This document shows positions 13,904 to 14,177 of a DNA stretch of 14,177 nt, piece after piece. A program made the position numbers and the translations under genes. This stretch comes from Prevotellaceae bacterium UBA4336. Its GTDB lineage: Bacteria; Bacteroidota; Bacteroidia; Bacteroidales; Bacteroidaceae. The notes beneath the pieces were generated by a model. The model searched no databases. It saw only the letters and a program-made list of their open reading frames with translations, and had not been told where the DNA came from. The stretch lies in contig DGTM01000052.1 of assembly GCA_002394305.1 (NCBI GenBank), positions 22,371 to 36,547 of the forward strand. The letters run 5' to 3'. Positions within the stretch are counted from its first letter, which is position 1, and the number at the start of each line of letters is the position of its first letter.

Positions 13904-13954
13904 GTTCGGCACGCTCGGATTTCAAAATCCGCCCGAACATAAGCCCTTGAAGGG
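13904..13954 (+). other. Cluster of small hairpins in the 3' region of the TlpA-like gene
   Basis: CGGATTT-CA-AAATCCG (13916-13931) is a perfect 7-bp inverted repeat, enclosed by GTTCGG (13904-13909) and CCGAAC (13933-13938); CCCTT-GA-AGGG follows at about 13944-13954. None is followed directly by a T run. They may form a structured 3' untranslated region ahead of the terminator. Confidence 0.45.
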
Positions 13955-13993
13955 AAGAAGTATATTGGTTTTTTGAAGTTAATAATTTGGGTT

Positions 13994-14022
13994 GCTGCGT
14001 TGCGAAACGTGGCAGCTTTTTT
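13994..14022 (+). terminator. Intrinsic terminator of the TlpA-like gene
   Basis: GCTGC (13994-13998) pairs with GCAGC (14012-14016), with an inner CGTT-GCGA-AACG hairpin, and six T residues follow (14017-14022). It sits 163 bp after the stop codon and just before the convergent kinase gene. From the minus strand there is no T run, so it works in one direction only. Confidence 0.72.
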
Positions 14023-14025
14023 GTA

Positions 14026-14177
14026 TCAATTCATCTCGATGACGAACGTCACGTTGTAGCCTGGCAGGGGGCTGTCGCTGAGGCGGAGCGTCATGCCCAT
14101 CATCATGAGGATTTGCCGCGAGAGGGACAGGCCGATGCCTGTGCCTCTTTGCTTTGGTTCGCCCGACATGGGCGTAA
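14026..14177 (-). CDS. Sensor histidine kinase, C-terminal end (runs off the right edge)
   Basis: The minus strand encodes the last 49 residues of a protein: TPMSGEPKQRGTGIGLSLSR, then QILMMMGMTLRLSD, PLPGYNVTFVIEMN and a stop at 14026-14028. G-T-G-I-G-L-S-L-S-R is the G2 box of the HATPase_c domain of sensor histidine kinases, and the following amphipathic helix and final beta strand match the end of that domain. The signal and the rest of the kinase lie to the right of the window. It converges on the TlpA-like gene, so no functional link is implied. Confidence 0.88.
   Translation of the reverse strand, partial: TPMSGEPKQRGTGIGLSLSRQILMMMGMTLRLSDSPLPGYNVTFVIEMN

Overview
The window looks like a chromosomal stretch from a Prevotella-like member of the Bacteroidales. 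The evidence is near-exact TAnnTTTG (-7) promoter boxes in front of most transcription units, almost no Shine-Dalgarno sequences, GC-rich genes of Bacteroidetes type (GH106 rhamnosidase, Tat-exported Gfo/Idh/MocA protein, TlpA-like thioredoxin with a large N-terminal part), and an alaS/MerR divergent pair. Genus is an inference, not read from a marker gene.

Layout. 1-262 (-) is the start of alaS. Divergent from it are a small MerR regulator (463-807) and, 17 bp later, a secreted GH106 alpha-L-rhamnosidase (824-3949). A terminator and a minus-strand tRNA-Val(UAC) follow; beside the tRNA lies a broken copy of its 3' end with a 30-bp insert. A sodium:solute symporter (4336-5781) is followed by a 22-bp tandem array that forms a row of hairpins. 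Next come a Tat-exported Gfo/Idh/MocA oxidoreductase (6143-7504) and an electron-transfer operon etfB-etfA-acyl-CoA dehydrogenase (7682-11961) with a clear promoter and a strong terminator. A TlpA-family thioredoxin protein (12184-13830) ends in an 8-bp tandem repeat. At the right edge the C-terminus of a sensor histidine kinase enters on the minus strand (14026-14177).

The most unusual part is the electron-transfer operon. It carries four copies of one palindromic, inverted-repeat-bounded element within 3.6 kb and I see none elsewhere in the window. Two copies (about 80 and 68 bp) sit in frame inside etfB and the acyl-CoA dehydrogenase gene and add about 20-27 residues to each protein. One (about 100 bp) spans the etfB/etfA junction and supplies the etfA start codon and first codons. 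The fourth, between etfA and the dehydrogenase gene, is about 490 bp: near-identical 33-35 bp terminal inverted repeats enclose a complete, AT-richer DUF559 (Vsr/PD-(D/E)XK-like) nuclease gene. My reading is that the DUF559 cassette is the autonomous form of a small mobile element and the three short copies are its MITE-like, gene-tolerated derivatives. This is inference from architecture; no enzyme activity is shown here.

Functionally, EtfA and EtfB should form a flavin heterodimer that exchanges electrons with the acyl-CoA dehydrogenase encoded by the same operon. The rhamnosidase, symporter and Gfo/Idh/MocA protein suggest a carbohydrate-using gut or oral commensal, but they are separate transcription units and no SusC/SusD pair is present.
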